This document shows positions 36,501 to 45,832 of a stretch of 64,000 nt of DNA, in pieces. The notes under the pieces are model-generated. The model had not been told where the DNA came from. It worked only from the letters and a program-made list of their open reading frames with translations, and ran no database searches. The stretch lies in the NCBI GenBank assembly GCA_052400625.1, contig JBQTGH010000005.1; one strand, written 5' to 3'. Position numbers and translations under genes: made by a program. The stretch comes from Thermophagus sp052400625 (lineage in GTDB: Bacteria; Bacteroidota; Bacteroidia; Bacteroidales; Marinilabiliaceae). How positions within the stretch are numbered: the first letter of the stretch is position 1; each line of letters opens with the position of its first letter.

Positions 36501-36782
36501 GGTTACTACAGACAGTCCAAATTTAGAAATTGAACGTATTTCCTTTACCCCCGGCAAATTGGCCATCTCCATCTCCACGGGATAGGTCAGAAATTTTTCC
36601 ACATCCAGGGTTGACAGATTTCTGGAGGTAGTAATGATTTGGACCTGATTATTGGTAACATCAGGCGTAGCACCAATGGGCAGATGTGTTAATGAAAATA
36701 TTCCGAAAGCTGATATGGTGGCAGTAAACAAAAATACCATCAGTTTATTGCGGACACTAAAACTAACAATGGCATCAATCAT
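33594..36782 (-). CDS. Heavy-metal efflux RND pump, CzcA/CusA family
   Basis: Inner-membrane proton-driven pump of 1062 residues. It has the RND plan of two repeats with large periplasmic loops, shown by GATPDVTNNQVQIITTS and PGVKEIRSISKFGLSVVTIVF near the start. The proton-relay segment is GAIDFGIIIDGAVIIVEY, close to the DFGxxxDGAxxxVEN motif of heavy-metal (HME) RND pumps with Tyr in place of the final Asn. The C-terminal half repeats the fold (GVNVRGRDLQSVVEDAQ; LFGVSVLNGIVLIDYYSEL). Class assignment to Co/Zn/Cd versus Cu/Ag is uncertain. No TolC gene is adjacent; the adaptor follows on the same strand, and a sensor kinase gene precedes. Confidence 0.93.
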   Translation of the reverse strand: MIDAIVSFSVRNKLMVFLFTATISAFGIFSLTHLPIGATPDVTNNQVQIITTSRNLSTLDVEKFLTYPVEMEMANLPGVKEIRSISKFGLSVVTIVFDENMGTYLPRQLIAEKIVSAAENIPDGFGKPFMGPVSTGLGEIYQYTLEVKPEFKDRYSPMELRSIQDWIVKRQLSGIEGVVEVNTWGGQLKQYEVAIDPSRLQALNLTLEQVFEAVRDNNSVAGGSYLERTGKSYFVRAEGLIENLEDIRNIVIAHNKGNSIRVRDVADVRFGHANRFGAITGNGDGEKVMGQVMMLKGANPKAVIERVKERVAQIQQSLPEGVYINPFLERSKLIGRTTTTIAENLILGALIVIFVVVLLLGSWRSGLVVASVIPLSLLFALSLMYITGVDANLMSLGAIDFGIIIDGAVIIVEYISFKVKVHSSGLLKLSRREQLNACDALSVEGTSRMMKSAVFGQVIIIIVLIPILALSGVEGKMFRPMALTFSFALLGAMVFGFTFVPAVSAYFIRPTVQKKRSISDRLMDFLNKMYAPSIDWALSHKLSVLTMALVVFLGTLIVFNRMGSEFVPTLDEGDFVIQPVLKTGTSLGRTIEIMTRIEKIVRSFPETQQVVSRIGAAEVPTDPMSMEETDVIVTLKPKKDWTSAHTKDELVDRYKEKIMSKIPGIELEFTQPIEMRFNELITGVRADLAIKVFGDDLEELNRKGQQIKLLMEQVPGAADVVLEKTAGLPEMRVEYNRQKMASLGLNIADVNQLVSIAFAGATAGTVYEGERRFDLVVRLHEMARNSLANLENIAVALPGGGTIPLKEVADIEMTKGPAQISRDNTRRRIVVGVNVRGRDLQSVVEDAQKIINEKVELKPGYYIEYGGQFENLNSARNRLMVVVPIALILIFIMLHFAFGRIGPAILVFSSIPLSSIGGVLLLWLRGMPFSISAGVGFIALFGVSVLNGIVLIDYYSELKKGGMNDLRERVLTGARQRLRPVLLTATSTAFGFLPMAFSTGAGAEVQRPLATVVVGGLVTATLLTLIVLPVLYCLMENKQMRRRILIPDQLASLALVLAFMPF

Positions 36783-36930
36783 AAGGAAGTAAAGTTTTAA
36801 ATATGTTCAATTTATCACTTTTTAAATAAAAGAACAATCAATACTTCCTTTTGACCGTTAAAAACAAAAAATCATTCGGTTTATTGCCACAAATTTCTAC
36901 ATTTTTTTCAACGAAACAGACAATCAAGCA

Positions 36931-39192
36931 TTAGCGCACATATTCCACAGAAAGAGCCTTGGCCAATGATTCATCGAATTTTGCAGGCATATAAAATTTA
37001 AATTCAGAACCTTTTCCCGGCATGGAATGCACTTTTATATGTCCACCTATCATTTCAGCAAGGTTTTTGCTTAAAGCCAGCCCCAGCCCATTTCCGCCAA
37101 ACATTCTGGTATATCCTTCATCTCCCTGACGAAAACGCCTAAATATTACACTATGCATGTTTTTGGGGATACCAATGCCAGTGTCCTTTACGGAGAAAAC
37201 AACCCATTTGTTTTCATCATAATAGGCACTCAGAGTTATTTCACCCATTTCGGTAAATTTAACTGCATTGGAAAGAAGGTTTTGCAAAACCTGTCTGATC
37301 CGTACTTCGTCATTCACAATTTCAAAACCATCCGGGAGAAAATTCTCAAAAACCATCTGAAGATGCTTTTTATTAAGTCTCTCCATCAGTTGTTCTGTCT
37401 CTTTATACAAAAAATCAAACAACCGATCAATCTTGATTTGTGTCGGACTGACTTTTACCAACCCTGAATCGACAAAGGAAAATTCAATGATATTATCAAT
37501 GACATGCAGAAGATTAGAGCTGCTTTCATTAATCATATCTATATACATCGACATCTCGTCCCTTGTGAGTTGCTCATCCTTAAGCAAGTTCGAGAAGCCT
37601 AGAACGGCATTCAACGGGGTACGTATTTCATGACTAATATTGGCCAAGAATGCTGATTTCAACCGGTCACTTTCCTCCGCTTTTTTTCGAGCTTTTACCA
37701 CTTTTGTAACATCCCTGAGGATGGTCATTTTGGCCTGAAAGTTTCCATTTAACTCTATAGGCATTGTGGTAATTTGGTACACCCTTTTATTGATCGTTCG
37801 TTCTTGTCGTTTTCGTATTTTTGACATCTCACGAATTGCGGAGATGCACCATGGGCATGGGGCATTTTCACCAAACACATGATTATAACATTTGGTATGT
37901 TTGTCCACATAGCCAAACCGCTTTTTGAAAGCGCTATTAGCATATACAATATTAAATTTGTCATCACTGATGAAAACCGGATCGTGAAGCGCTTCCATCA
38001 TGGTCCGATATTTTAGCTCACTCATTTCCAGAGCATGTTTGGCCAAGCGCTCTTCGGTAATATCTTCTACAAAAGTTACACCTCTAAGGTGACCATCAAT
38101 ATCAGAAATAAGTATTGAGTCTATAATAACATACTTTTGGTTTCCCAATCTATCCATCATAACCAACTCGGTCTTTCCATCTGTCTTCCCGGAATGGAAA
38201 AAATCAGCGCACAGATCGAATACCTTTTGTTTTAAATCATCCAGGAAAAAGTCACTAAAATGGCGACCCACGGTCTCTTCTGATGAATACCCGCTTATTT
38301 TGCAAAAAGCATCATTTGCATACTCCAAAATCCCTCTATCATTACTAATACAGATCCCCACGAATGACTTTTCTATAATAGATCGGAACCGCAACTCACT
38401 TTTTTTTAAATCATTCAAAATTCTCTGTTGGTCTGTAATATTTCTTGCCACCGACAAAACCGCCTTCTGTCCCCTTAAATCAAAAATTCGGGAATTAATC
38501 TCAACAGGGATAACTCTACCATCTTTTGCTTTGTGAAAGGAGTTGAAAATGGCCGACCCTTCCTCCAATAGTTTCGAAATAATTTTTTCCTGATCTACAG
38601 TCCCTGGCAGCTCCATATCCTCAGGCCTCATGGATGCAAATTCCTGGCGAGAATACCCTAACCTGCGACATGCCACAGGGTTAACTTCAATAAAAAAACC
38701 CGGTCGACGAGTCTTCTCATCGATCAAATGCAAAAAAACTGCATCACGAAGATTCTCAAACAATGTTTTATAGATGAGCTCTCCCTCGGAAAATAAGTTT
38801 TTAAAAACCTGATCATGCAGTGCTTTTTTAACGACTTCTTTTACGAAAGGGTAAAAAGCCTCCTTGTCATCTGACCACTGGAGAAAATCTACCGCTCCCA
38901 GTTTCATTGCCTCCACAGCCTGTTTAATTCCTCCATTTCCCGCAATCATTATAAATGGAAGGGTTGCACCGTTTTTCCTTAATTCTCGTATAAACTCTGT
39001 TCCCTCTCGGTCGTCCAGATTATTGGAAAGAATCAAAAGATCATAGTCGTTATGGAATATTTGGAGCAAAGCCTCTTTGCTCTGATGTGAACGATTTACC
39101 ACCCCAAACTCTTCTGAAAGGAAGAATTGCAGATCTCTTGCTAAATCAGGTTTGTTGTTTAGCAATAAAATTTTTGAAGAACTGTACATCAT
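36931..39192 (-). CDS. PAS-domain hybrid histidine kinase with a degenerate receiver and Cys cluster
   Basis: 753 residues. Residues 1-120 fold like a receiver, but the phospho-acceptor Asp is replaced (LLILSNNLDDREG) and the conserved Lys is missing, so it is a pseudo-receiver. Three PAS domains follow (for example RRLGYSRQEFASMRPED, YANDAFCKISGYSSEE). The third has a Cys cluster, KCYNHVFGENAPCPWC, that could bind a metal or cluster. HisKA follows (ANISHEIRTPLNAVLGF) and HATPase (NLLSNAVKF, KDTGIGIP, GNGLGLALSK). It is upstream of the heavy-metal RND pump on the same strand with a 148-bp gap. A role in metal sensing is inference from this context. Confidence 0.9.
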   Translation of the reverse strand: MMYSSSKILLLNNKPDLARDLQFFLSEEFGVVNRSHQSKEALLQIFHNDYDLLILSNNLDDREGTEFIRELRKNGATLPFIMIAGNGGIKQAVEAMKLGAVDFLQWSDDKEAFYPFVKEVVKKALHDQVFKNLFSEGELIYKTLFENLRDAVFLHLIDEKTRRPGFFIEVNPVACRRLGYSRQEFASMRPEDMELPGTVDQEKIISKLLEEGSAIFNSFHKAKDGRVIPVEINSRIFDLRGQKAVLSVARNITDQQRILNDLKKSELRFRSIIEKSFVGICISNDRGILEYANDAFCKISGYSSEETVGRHFSDFFLDDLKQKVFDLCADFFHSGKTDGKTELVMMDRLGNQKYVIIDSILISDIDGHLRGVTFVEDITEERLAKHALEMSELKYRTMMEALHDPVFISDDKFNIVYANSAFKKRFGYVDKHTKCYNHVFGENAPCPWCISAIREMSKIRKRQERTINKRVYQITTMPIELNGNFQAKMTILRDVTKVVKARKKAEESDRLKSAFLANISHEIRTPLNAVLGFSNLLKDEQLTRDEMSMYIDMINESSSNLLHVIDNIIEFSFVDSGLVKVSPTQIKIDRLFDFLYKETEQLMERLNKKHLQMVFENFLPDGFEIVNDEVRIRQVLQNLLSNAVKFTEMGEITLSAYYDENKWVVFSVKDTGIGIPKNMHSVIFRRFRQGDEGYTRMFGGNGLGLALSKNLAEMIGGHIKVHSMPGKGSEFKFYMPAKFDESLAKALSVEYVR

Positions 39193-39550
39193 GAACCCTT
39201 ATAAAGAAAAATTTCTTTAACAAGTACGAATATCTGGTCACTTTGTTTCTCTTCTGAATGATTTCTTTTTCAGATATTTTAATATTCCGGAATTAAGCAA
39301 GACAAACCAGCGTCCCTACGGAAGTGATATTCCCTATTAAATGGGAAAAATCGATCCTTAAGAAAAGAGAAGTATCCCCCTTAAACTAAAAAAACACATA
39401 ACTAAAAAACATTTTGCAATTAAAGCAAAACAACAGGACAATGCATTCAATCACAAGTTTAGTTACGTCTTTCAATTCCGACAGGATAAACCGATCGAAC
39501 TATGCAAGATCAAAACCGGCAATAAATTCAAGGAAAAACCTAATATGAAT
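39193..39550. other. Spacer with no gene seen
   Basis: 358 bp between the PAS kinase and the EEP-family hydrolase, AT-rich, without a credible frame. Only a short inverted repeat (CCCTATTAAATGGG, near 39331) stands out. Nothing else recognised. Confidence 0.4.
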
Positions 39551-40579
39551 TCAATTACAGTCCTTTTCTCGCTTCAATTCTATCATTACAGGCAGATGAT
39601 CGCTAAACCCCTTCCGGTACTTGTACCCCAAATAGGTACGGTATGGTTTGACACCCGGAAATGCAGAATCTTCTTCCAAAAGAAATTGAGGGGAAAGAAT
39701 GTGCATTACTGAATCCTCTAAACAGTAAGATTCTTGATGACAGTTCAAAAGAGGAGAAGATACCAGTATCTGGTCAAAGCAGGCCCAATATGCACCATGT
39801 TTAATGGTGCCCGGCACATCTCCTTTGGGTCGCCAGGCAAGGTTCACAAGTCCCGGCCCTTTAGCACCCGGTTTTCTACTCACTCTTAACAAACTATTGT
39901 CACCCGGCTCATCATTAAAATCACCCATAGCAATAATTTTTGATTGTGGTGACACAGATAAAATGGAATCACATATATCTTTCAAAGTATTGGCTGCCAC
40001 CATTCTTTTCGGTTTAGAAGCACCTACCCCGCCTCTTCTGGAAGGCCAGTGGTTTACTAAAACATGAAGCGTATCAATTTGATCGATGACACCACTCACA
40101 TACAAAATATCACGAGTGCGCTGCAAAACTTCCGGCATTCCCACTTTAACCGGATAGGCTTTAATGACGCTAAATCGATCTGAACGATAAAGAAGGGCAA
40201 CATCTATTCCTCGGGGATCGGGAGAATCAAAATGAACAACGGAATAATTAAGTAGATAAAGGCCTGTATTTTCGACAAGGTCGTTGACTACGCTACGATC
40301 TTCTACCTCGCACACACCAACCAAAACCGGGGGATTCCATTGACCGGCATACAAAATAACCTTTGAAATATTAGCAAGCTTTACATTTTTTCGAAAATGC
40401 GTCCACCGCCGTGAGCCTTTCGGACTGAACTCTTCATCGGGATTTTTATCCTCTTTATCAGGGTTAAAAAGATTTTCTACATTATAGAATAGAATACCGG
40501 CCCTATCGAAATCCTGCGAAAGGGAACTAAGTCCAACCAATAATAAAAATGTGAATGTCAGCAACAGGCTGCGGTACAT
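39551..40579 (-). CDS. Exported endonuclease/exonuclease/phosphatase family protein
   Basis: 342 residues with a signal peptide (LLLTFTFLLLVGLSSLSQ). The EEP fold motifs are in order: FYNVENLFNPD at the start with the catalytic Asn-Glu region, VGVCEVEDRSVVNDL (metal-binding Glu), VLVNHWPSRRGG, IIAMGDFNDEP and the terminal FSDHLPVMIEL. The exported form suggests a secreted nuclease or phosphodiesterase, not a DNA-repair enzyme such as ExoIII. The neighbouring gene upstream, 39 bp away, is a beta-helix lipoprotein and may be co-transcribed. Confidence 0.88.
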   Translation of the reverse strand: MYRSLLLTFTFLLLVGLSSLSQDFDRAGILFYNVENLFNPDKEDKNPDEEFSPKGSRRWTHFRKNVKLANISKVILYAGQWNPPVLVGVCEVEDRSVVNDLVENTGLYLLNYSVVHFDSPDPRGIDVALLYRSDRFSVIKAYPVKVGMPEVLQRTRDILYVSGVIDQIDTLHVLVNHWPSRRGGVGASKPKRMVAANTLKDICDSILSVSPQSKIIAMGDFNDEPGDNSLLRVSRKPGAKGPGLVNLAWRPKGDVPGTIKHGAYWACFDQILVSSPLLNCHQESYCLEDSVMHILSPQFLLEEDSAFPGVKPYRTYLGYKYRKGFSDHLPVMIELKREKDCN

Positions 40580-40618
40580 TTTAATTGCGCGAGTGAAAGT
40601 TATTTTCCAGCAATACTC

Positions 40619-42052
40619 TTATTGTTGCTTGTCAATCCTCTCATAAGCTCCAAGATCTGCACCTTTGTCTTTCAATCGTGAATTACCCAGAATATCTTCA
40701 GGAAAATTTCTTGCTACATCCACCCCCCCTACATCACGTGCTACCGACAACGAATCTAACTGATAATTATATTGATAGGATTCCAAAAACAAGGGATCTT
40801 CATTAAAAATAACTCCGGCACCAAAAACATCTGCCCAAGCCAAACGGGCATCGTCTCTAATTTTCACCAAAGAATGATTAAAACGAACATTGGCAATTCC
40901 AGGAAGCGTTTCGTCATCTTCATTTCTGAAATCCAGTTTAATTTCGTTGTCATTTTTACCGTAAACAATGCAATTATAAAAATCAGCCGACTCAAGGGAA
41001 TAGAATTTTAATCCATCTGAATCGGAATAATAATTAGAAATAACCAATGCAGGCACACTCCTATAGTTCCAACTAAAAAAGTTGGCTATTGTGCAATGGT
41101 AAAACTTATAGTTTCCGCCCACGGTAAGGGCAACGGAAGCACTTCCACAGTCTCCGAACACCGAGTTGGAGGCCACAATGGCTGAATTTTGAGCAATCAA
41201 CCCCTGAGAAGCAATATGTTCAATTTTTACATTATTAAGGTAAAGAGGCGGATGATCTTTTTCAATACCCACGGAATCAACGACTAACCCCATAGTACTA
41301 TTTCGGATTACAGCATTATTAATTTCATGATCTCTACTGTACGGCATTAATTGAATATACCCCCACTGTCCAGGTTTATCTTTATACCACTCATCCAGCC
41401 TGTCACTGGTAAATAAAACCGGCTCTTTCACTTCCCCATTAACTTTGAGCGTTCCAAATACAATAAGGGAAGCATCTTTGTGAAAATACAACCGCGTTCC
41501 TGGATCAATAGTTAATGTCTCGGCGCTATCAACAACGACCCAATCGTAGATTAAATAGGGCTTGTCACTATTGAATTTTTGCGTTTTTAAAACCTCTTGT
41601 CTTAGAGGAATCACATTTTGACCATAAGCGAGCAAGTGAACGGTATATATATGGTCGCGGGTATAGAAAAAAACAGAATCTGATATAACAAAGGGAGTAT
41701 TTTCCGAGGTTGGATTAACATTTACTTCAACAAAGACAAACAAACTATCATTGCCGGGAACCGTTACATCTGAAATTATATTTCCGGGTGTACCGTTTAC
41801 ATTTAACAAGAAATCAGATTCCTCACCACCCGCTAATTCAACCATTTCGATAACGACATCTTCTTGAACCGGATTATAAATTCTAAAATTCTGCGTGGTA
41901 GATCCTACCGAAGTAAAAACAGTATCAAAGGATACGGTATCTGTACTAAATGTCAATTGAGTGCTGTCTCCACTGACCACATATTCCCTTTCACACCCCC
42001 AAATTAAGGCTAATGAAAAAAAAATAAGTAGTATGAGACTTCGGAAAGACAT
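40619..42052 (-). CDS. Lipoprotein with right-handed parallel beta-helix
   Basis: 477-residue lipoprotein; the signal is SLILLIFFSLALIWGCERE with a lipobox Cys. After an N-terminal beta region, repeated short turns (SAETLTIDPGTRLYFHKDASLIVFG, KIEHIASQGLIAQNSAIVASNSVFG) indicate a beta-helix with roughly 20-25-residue turns. The C-terminus ends ILGNSRLKDKGADLGAYERID, a motif shared with choice-of-anchor/DUF-type surface proteins. The substrate is unknown. It likely sits on the outer membrane and may be co-transcribed with the nuclease downstream. Confidence 0.75.
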   Translation of the reverse strand: MSFRSLILLIFFSLALIWGCEREYVVSGDSTQLTFSTDTVSFDTVFTSVGSTTQNFRIYNPVQEDVVIEMVELAGGEESDFLLNVNGTPGNIISDVTVPGNDSLFVFVEVNVNPTSENTPFVISDSVFFYTRDHIYTVHLLAYGQNVIPLRQEVLKTQKFNSDKPYLIYDWVVVDSAETLTIDPGTRLYFHKDASLIVFGTLKVNGEVKEPVLFTSDRLDEWYKDKPGQWGYIQLMPYSRDHEINNAVIRNSTMGLVVDSVGIEKDHPPLYLNNVKIEHIASQGLIAQNSAIVASNSVFGDCGSASVALTVGGNYKFYHCTIANFFSWNYRSVPALVISNYYSDSDGLKFYSLESADFYNCIVYGKNDNEIKLDFRNEDDETLPGIANVRFNHSLVKIRDDARLAWADVFGAGVIFNEDPLFLESYQYNYQLDSLSVARDVGGVDVARNFPEDILGNSRLKDKGADLGAYERIDKQQ

Positions 42053-42308
42053 AAAAAAACTCCTAACTCTAAAAACCGATGAATAAAATTTGCTCTTTCT
42101 TGTTTACTCAATATCCCTGAATAGTTGCAAAATAAGTAACTATTATCAAAAACACAAAGGTTTTTTTATTAAAGACAAACTATTTTTTGCATTTATTAAC
42201 AGAGATATTGTACGATTGTTTTACCTTTAAGTTTCAAAATAAAATAGCAACTTAACAATTCATGGTATATTAAAACAACGATTCGTCTGTATAAATCATA
42301 TTTTCCAC

Positions 42309-43475
42309 ATGTCAACAACAAAAACCGCGCCTGAAAATCATCAACATTTGTTTTCGAACAAACCTTACACCTTCGACAAAGTGGTAAGACTACTCATTTC
42401 CGGTCTTATAATTGCCGGAATAGTTTTATTGATCCGTTATTTAAGCAATGTTTTGGTGCCGTTTTTTATTGCCGTACTCTTGGCTTATTTAATGGACCCA
42501 TTGGTATGTTTTATTCAAAAAAAAATGCGTGTAAAACATCGGGGTATTTCTGTTATTCTTTCTCTTTTATTTTTAACGCTTATATTTTCTCTGGTACTAT
42601 GGTGGTTAATTCCTCAGTTTATTAATGAAATGCAGAAACTGGGTCTGTTGATTAAAGCCTATCTTCAGGATACTTCTTATCAGGATATTTTGCCTCCAAC
42701 TCTGGATCAATGGCTTCGCGAATTTTTGGAACAGCAAGGGCTTCAAAAACTACTAAACGCTTCTGACATTACCGAAACGCTCAAAAATATTTCAACGCCA
42801 CTTCTCAAGCTTTTCTCTGGTTCGCTGAGCATATTATTTAGCACACTCGGTCTGCTTATTGTACTGCTATATCTGATTTTTATACTTATTGACTATCCCA
42901 AAATGGAATCTTCCTGGCCTCAATTGATTCCCCTAAAGTTTCGCCCTCTGGCAGAAGAGATAGTTGATGACCTGAAACTCTCAATGCGTATTTACTTCCG
43001 AAACCAATTTTTGATTGCAACCATTGTAGGAATTATGATGGCCACCGGCTTCAAAATAATAAGTTTGCCTTTGGGAATTACTCTCGGACTACTTATTGGG
43101 GTACTAAATATTATTCCCTATCTTCAGATTGTTGGCTTTTTGCCGGCGATTCTTCTAGCTCTCCTCAAATCGATGGAAACTGGTGAAAACTTCTGGCAGA
43201 TTTTACTTTCTGTTTTTCTGGTTATTATCATTGTGCAAATCATTCAAGACATGATTCTGGTGCCCAGAATCATGGGCAAAGCCTACAACATGAATCCCGC
43301 AATAATTTTGTTGTCACTTTCCATATGGGGAACTATCATGGGTATTCTGGGAATGTTGCTGGCACTACCATTGACAACCCTTATCATCTCTTATTACAAA
43401 AGACTGGTTATCAAAAGCTCTCTGAATCAAGAACCGGAAAATGAAGCCCCAAACCAGGAGTTAAACAGTGATTGA
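42309..43475 (+). CDS. AI-2E family transporter (PF01594 type permease)
   Basis: 388 residues, about eight membrane helices. The N-terminal half has YLSNVLVPFFIAVLLAYLMDPLV and the C-terminal half GILGMLLALPLTTLIISYY with the family NPAIILLSLSIWGTIMG motif. Despite the name, members transport varied solutes or act in ion homeostasis; the substrate cannot be read. It is the only plus-strand gene in this part of the window and has no close operon partner. A weak TACCTTTA lies before it. Confidence 0.88.
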   Translation: MSTTKTAPENHQHLFSNKPYTFDKVVRLLISGLIIAGIVLLIRYLSNVLVPFFIAVLLAYLMDPLVCFIQKKMRVKHRGISVILSLLFLTLIFSLVLWWLIPQFINEMQKLGLLIKAYLQDTSYQDILPPTLDQWLREFLEQQGLQKLLNASDITETLKNISTPLLKLFSGSLSILFSTLGLLIVLLYLIFILIDYPKMESSWPQLIPLKFRPLAEEIVDDLKLSMRIYFRNQFLIATIVGIMMATGFKIISLPLGITLGLLIGVLNIIPYLQIVGFLPAILLALLKSMETGENFWQILLSVFLVIIIVQIIQDMILVPRIMGKAYNMNPAIILLSLSIWGTIMGILGMLLALPLTTLIISYYKRLVIKSSLNQEPENEAPNQELNSD

Positions 43476-43546
43476 GCTGACAATAAAAACCGACATCGGG
43501 ATCGATAAAATGAAAACTATAAGTACTAAAATGGCATCCGCATAAA

Positions 43547-43617
43547 ATTGGCCTGATGCAACTCGCATGGCTAAGTTTTATGCATTGTCTTTTGTGATAA
43601 CCACTTTTGGCATGCCA
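43547..43617 (+). repeat. Interspersed element, copy 3 (after the DUF2807 gene stop)
   Basis: Begins ATTGGCCTGATGCAACTCGC and ends near TTTTGGCATGCC. It lies 4 bp past the stop codon of the minus-strand DUF2807 gene (43621), in the convergent gap. Confidence 0.6.
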
Positions 43618-43620
43618 GTA

Positions 43621-44385
43621 CTATTGTGCCTTTTTCACTCTTCCCAGACCAGAGATATTTGTATACACCTCCATGGGATTTCCCTTGTAGGTAACATTGC
43701 AGGCACCGGCTACATCAACACTCAATTTATCTGAAGCGAAAACTTCTGCCATACCTGCTCCTGCCATTTTAAGACCAAAATCTTCAACCAATAATTCATA
43801 TGCAGAGATCTTCCCTGCTCCCGGGATATCCAGCAGCACCTCTTTTACCTCACCTTTGAGATTCAACTTGGTTGCTCCCGCAAACCGCCCTTCGAGTTTA
43901 TCCCCCTGAACCTCCATATCCATTTTTAAAGCACCTGAACTTTCAATGAACAAATTTTTGAAAACAAAGGGCTTTTCTCCCTTAAAGGAAGCCGCCGCCC
44001 TCACATTAATCTTTTCCAGTGACGGCACTTTAATATGAATTTCAACCTCAGGATAATGCTTCCATTTCTCATGGTCGATAGTCCTGATTTTTAAAACCTG
44101 ATCAACCACTTCTGTAACGACCATGTTTTTCATTTTTTCATTCCCGAGAATTTCCAGGCTGCATGAATCTGCATTCTCCAAGATTACAACATAATTGCCT
44201 TCTAAATCCAATGCTATAAAATTCTCAATATTCCGTTCTTCCGAAACAAAAGTTTCACGTGCATCCGACGAAGGACCATCATAAATACACCCAAAAAGTC
44301 CCAACGGAATAAGAAAGACCAGTATTAAGACAAACTTTCTAATCATCACTCTAATCATTTTTTCTCTATTCCTTTCATGATTCAT
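43621..44385 (-). CDS. DUF2807 (GIN-domain) lipoprotein
   Basis: 254 residues. The N-terminus has a Cys lipobox (FLIPLGLFGCIYDG). The body is the GIN domain, a right-handed beta-helix-like fold made of short repeated strands: FIALDLEGNYVVILENADSC, VEIHIKVPSLEKINVRAAASF, KLEGRFAGATKLNLKGEVK and SVDVAGACNVTYKG. Proteins of this type are outer-membrane or surface lipoproteins of unknown function. Starts at Met1, Met10 or Met14 are possible. It is followed by a repeat copy. The strong terminator at 44494 separates it from mdh. Confidence 0.85.
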   Translation of the reverse strand: MNHERNREKMIRVMIRKFVLILVFLIPLGLFGCIYDGPSSDARETFVSEERNIENFIALDLEGNYVVILENADSCSLEILGNEKMKNMVVTEVVDQVLKIRTIDHEKWKHYPEVEIHIKVPSLEKINVRAAASFKGEKPFVFKNLFIESSGALKMDMEVQGDKLEGRFAGATKLNLKGEVKEVLLDIPGAGKISAYELLVEDFGLKMAGAGMAEVFASDKLSVDVAGACNVTYKGNPMEVYTNISGLGRVKKAQ

Positions 44386-44493
44386 ACCAAAACATTCAAA
44401 AGCTTATATTTCAATTTTTTACAAAACCACACTTCAATATAATCATATCAAAAAATGTCCGTTAACAACAATGAAGTGTTCATTATCGTACAA

Positions 44494-44523
44494 AAAAAGG
44501 AACCCGAATTTGGGTTCCTTTTT
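44494..44523 (-). terminator. Strong intrinsic terminator downstream of mdh
   Basis: Palindrome AAAAAGGAACCC / GGGTTCCTTTTT with a 6-base loop. On the minus strand it ends in a run of T. It lies about 110 bp after the mdh stop. Confidence 0.85.
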
Positions 44524-44632
44524 CTTCAAATTATTTTGAGACAAACCTTAGTCAATAAACCAATTGGGATGATCAGAAAATGGCAGCATTCCTATGGACA
44601 TACTATTAACATTCTCTGACGTTCTCCTCAAA

Positions 44633-45562
44633 TTAATTAAGCTTGTCTAAAACCGCCATAACTTCTTTAACATGCTGACGGCTATCTTCAAGAAGCGTTT
44701 TTTCCTCAGCATTAAGATCGAGTTCGATCACTTTTTCGATACCTCCTTTACCCAGAACAACAGGAACACCAAGATAACAATCGTCGATGCCATATTCTCC
44801 TTCGAGTTTTACGCAAACCGGGAAAACACGTTTTTGGTCGCGCACGATGGCTTCAACCATCTGGGCAGCGGCAGATCCGGGAGCATACCAAGCAGAAGTT
44901 CCCATCAACTTAACCAACTCACCGCCTCCAAATTTCGTGCGTTCGATAATCGCATCCAGTTTATCTTTATCAATCATTTCGGTTACCGGAATACCTCCTA
45001 CAGTGGTATATCTTGGGAGTGGCACCATGGTATCGCCGTGTCCACCCATCAAAACAGCCTGAATATCTTTTGGTGACACATTCAATGCTTCCGCCAGGAA
45101 TGCTCTATAACGAGCGGTATCCAAAATTCCGGCCATCCCCATCACCTTGTTACGAGGCATCTGTGAAGTAATATGGGCCTGATAGGTCATTACGTCAAGA
45201 GGATTGGAAACAATAACAATCACTGCATCCGGTGAATACTTAACAACTTGTTCGGTAACAGTCTTTACAATTCCGGCATTGGTTTCAATAAGGTCGTCCC
45301 TCGACATCCCGGGTTTACGTGGCAAACCAGAAGTAATGACCACAACATCCGAACCGGCAGTCTTTGAATAATCATTGGTTACACCTACTGTGCGGGAATC
45401 ATACAAGTTAATCGGTGCTTTCTGCCAGATATCCAAGGCTTTTCCTTCGGCCAGACCTTCTTTAATATCCACCAAAACAACTTCATTGGCAATCTCCCGA
45501 TAAGCCAAAACATCAGCACAAGTTGCGCCAACATTTCCGGCGCCAACAACAGTAACTTTCAT
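44633..45562 (-). CDS. mdh: Malate dehydrogenase
   Basis: NAD-dependent oxidation of malate to oxaloacetate in the citric acid cycle. 309 residues, the LDH-like MDH type: N-terminal Rossmann motif VVGAGNVGATCADVLA, then ITSGLPRKPGMSRDDLI, IVSNPLDVMTY, and the catalytic His in LMGGHGDTMVPL. The Arg of GLPRKPG decides malate specificity. It stands alone as a single-gene unit with a -7 box at 45634 and a strong terminator at 44494. Confidence 0.95.
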   Translation of the reverse strand: MKVTVVGAGNVGATCADVLAYREIANEVVLVDIKEGLAEGKALDIWQKAPINLYDSRTVGVTNDYSKTAGSDVVVITSGLPRKPGMSRDDLIETNAGIVKTVTEQVVKYSPDAVIVIVSNPLDVMTYQAHITSQMPRNKVMGMAGILDTARYRAFLAEALNVSPKDIQAVLMGGHGDTMVPLPRYTTVGGIPVTEMIDKDKLDAIIERTKFGGGELVKLMGTSAWYAPGSAAAQMVEAIVRDQKRVFPVCVKLEGEYGIDDCYLGVPVVLGKGGIEKVIELDLNAEEKTLLEDSRQHVKEVMAVLDKLN

Positions 45563-45633
45563 AACCTTAAACTTTTGAGAATTTATAACTACAGTTTTTT
45601 ATTAATCTCTTCGCATATCAAAGTAAAACACCA

Positions 45634-45641
45634 CAAAGATA
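45634..45641 (-). promoter_or_regulatory. Bacteroidetes-type -7 box in front of mdh
   Basis: Minus-strand TATCTTTG, 72 bp before the mdh start. A TTTG lies further upstream but too close (11 bp) for the usual spacer. Confidence 0.5.
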
Positions 45642-45758
45642 TACAAGTGATTCAAAATTACAGAAAATTTTCTTCATTTTTTCTGATTAAACTCACCTAC
45701 CCTGCTGCTCTAAGTTCAGTCGCACACGCAACGGACCTCTCCCGAATCAACAAAAACC

Positions 45759-45803
45759 AACAAACCGTTTCAGGCAATTAACGCAAGCCCAAAACGGTTT
45801 GTT
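45759..45803 (-). terminator. Terminator at the end of the ABC-type efflux operon
   Basis: Perfect 12-bp inverted repeat AACAAACCGTTT / AAACGGTTTGTT with a 21-base loop, 30 bp after the last adaptor stop (45833) on the minus strand, followed by GGTTTTTG. Confidence 0.65.
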
Positions 45804-45832
45804 CAAAACATCCTAAATTTTAACCCCTTATC

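Noticed and set aside
45575..45781. Plus-strand frame of 68 codons after mdh
   Set aside because: It covers the mdh promoter and part of a terminator; no coding signature.
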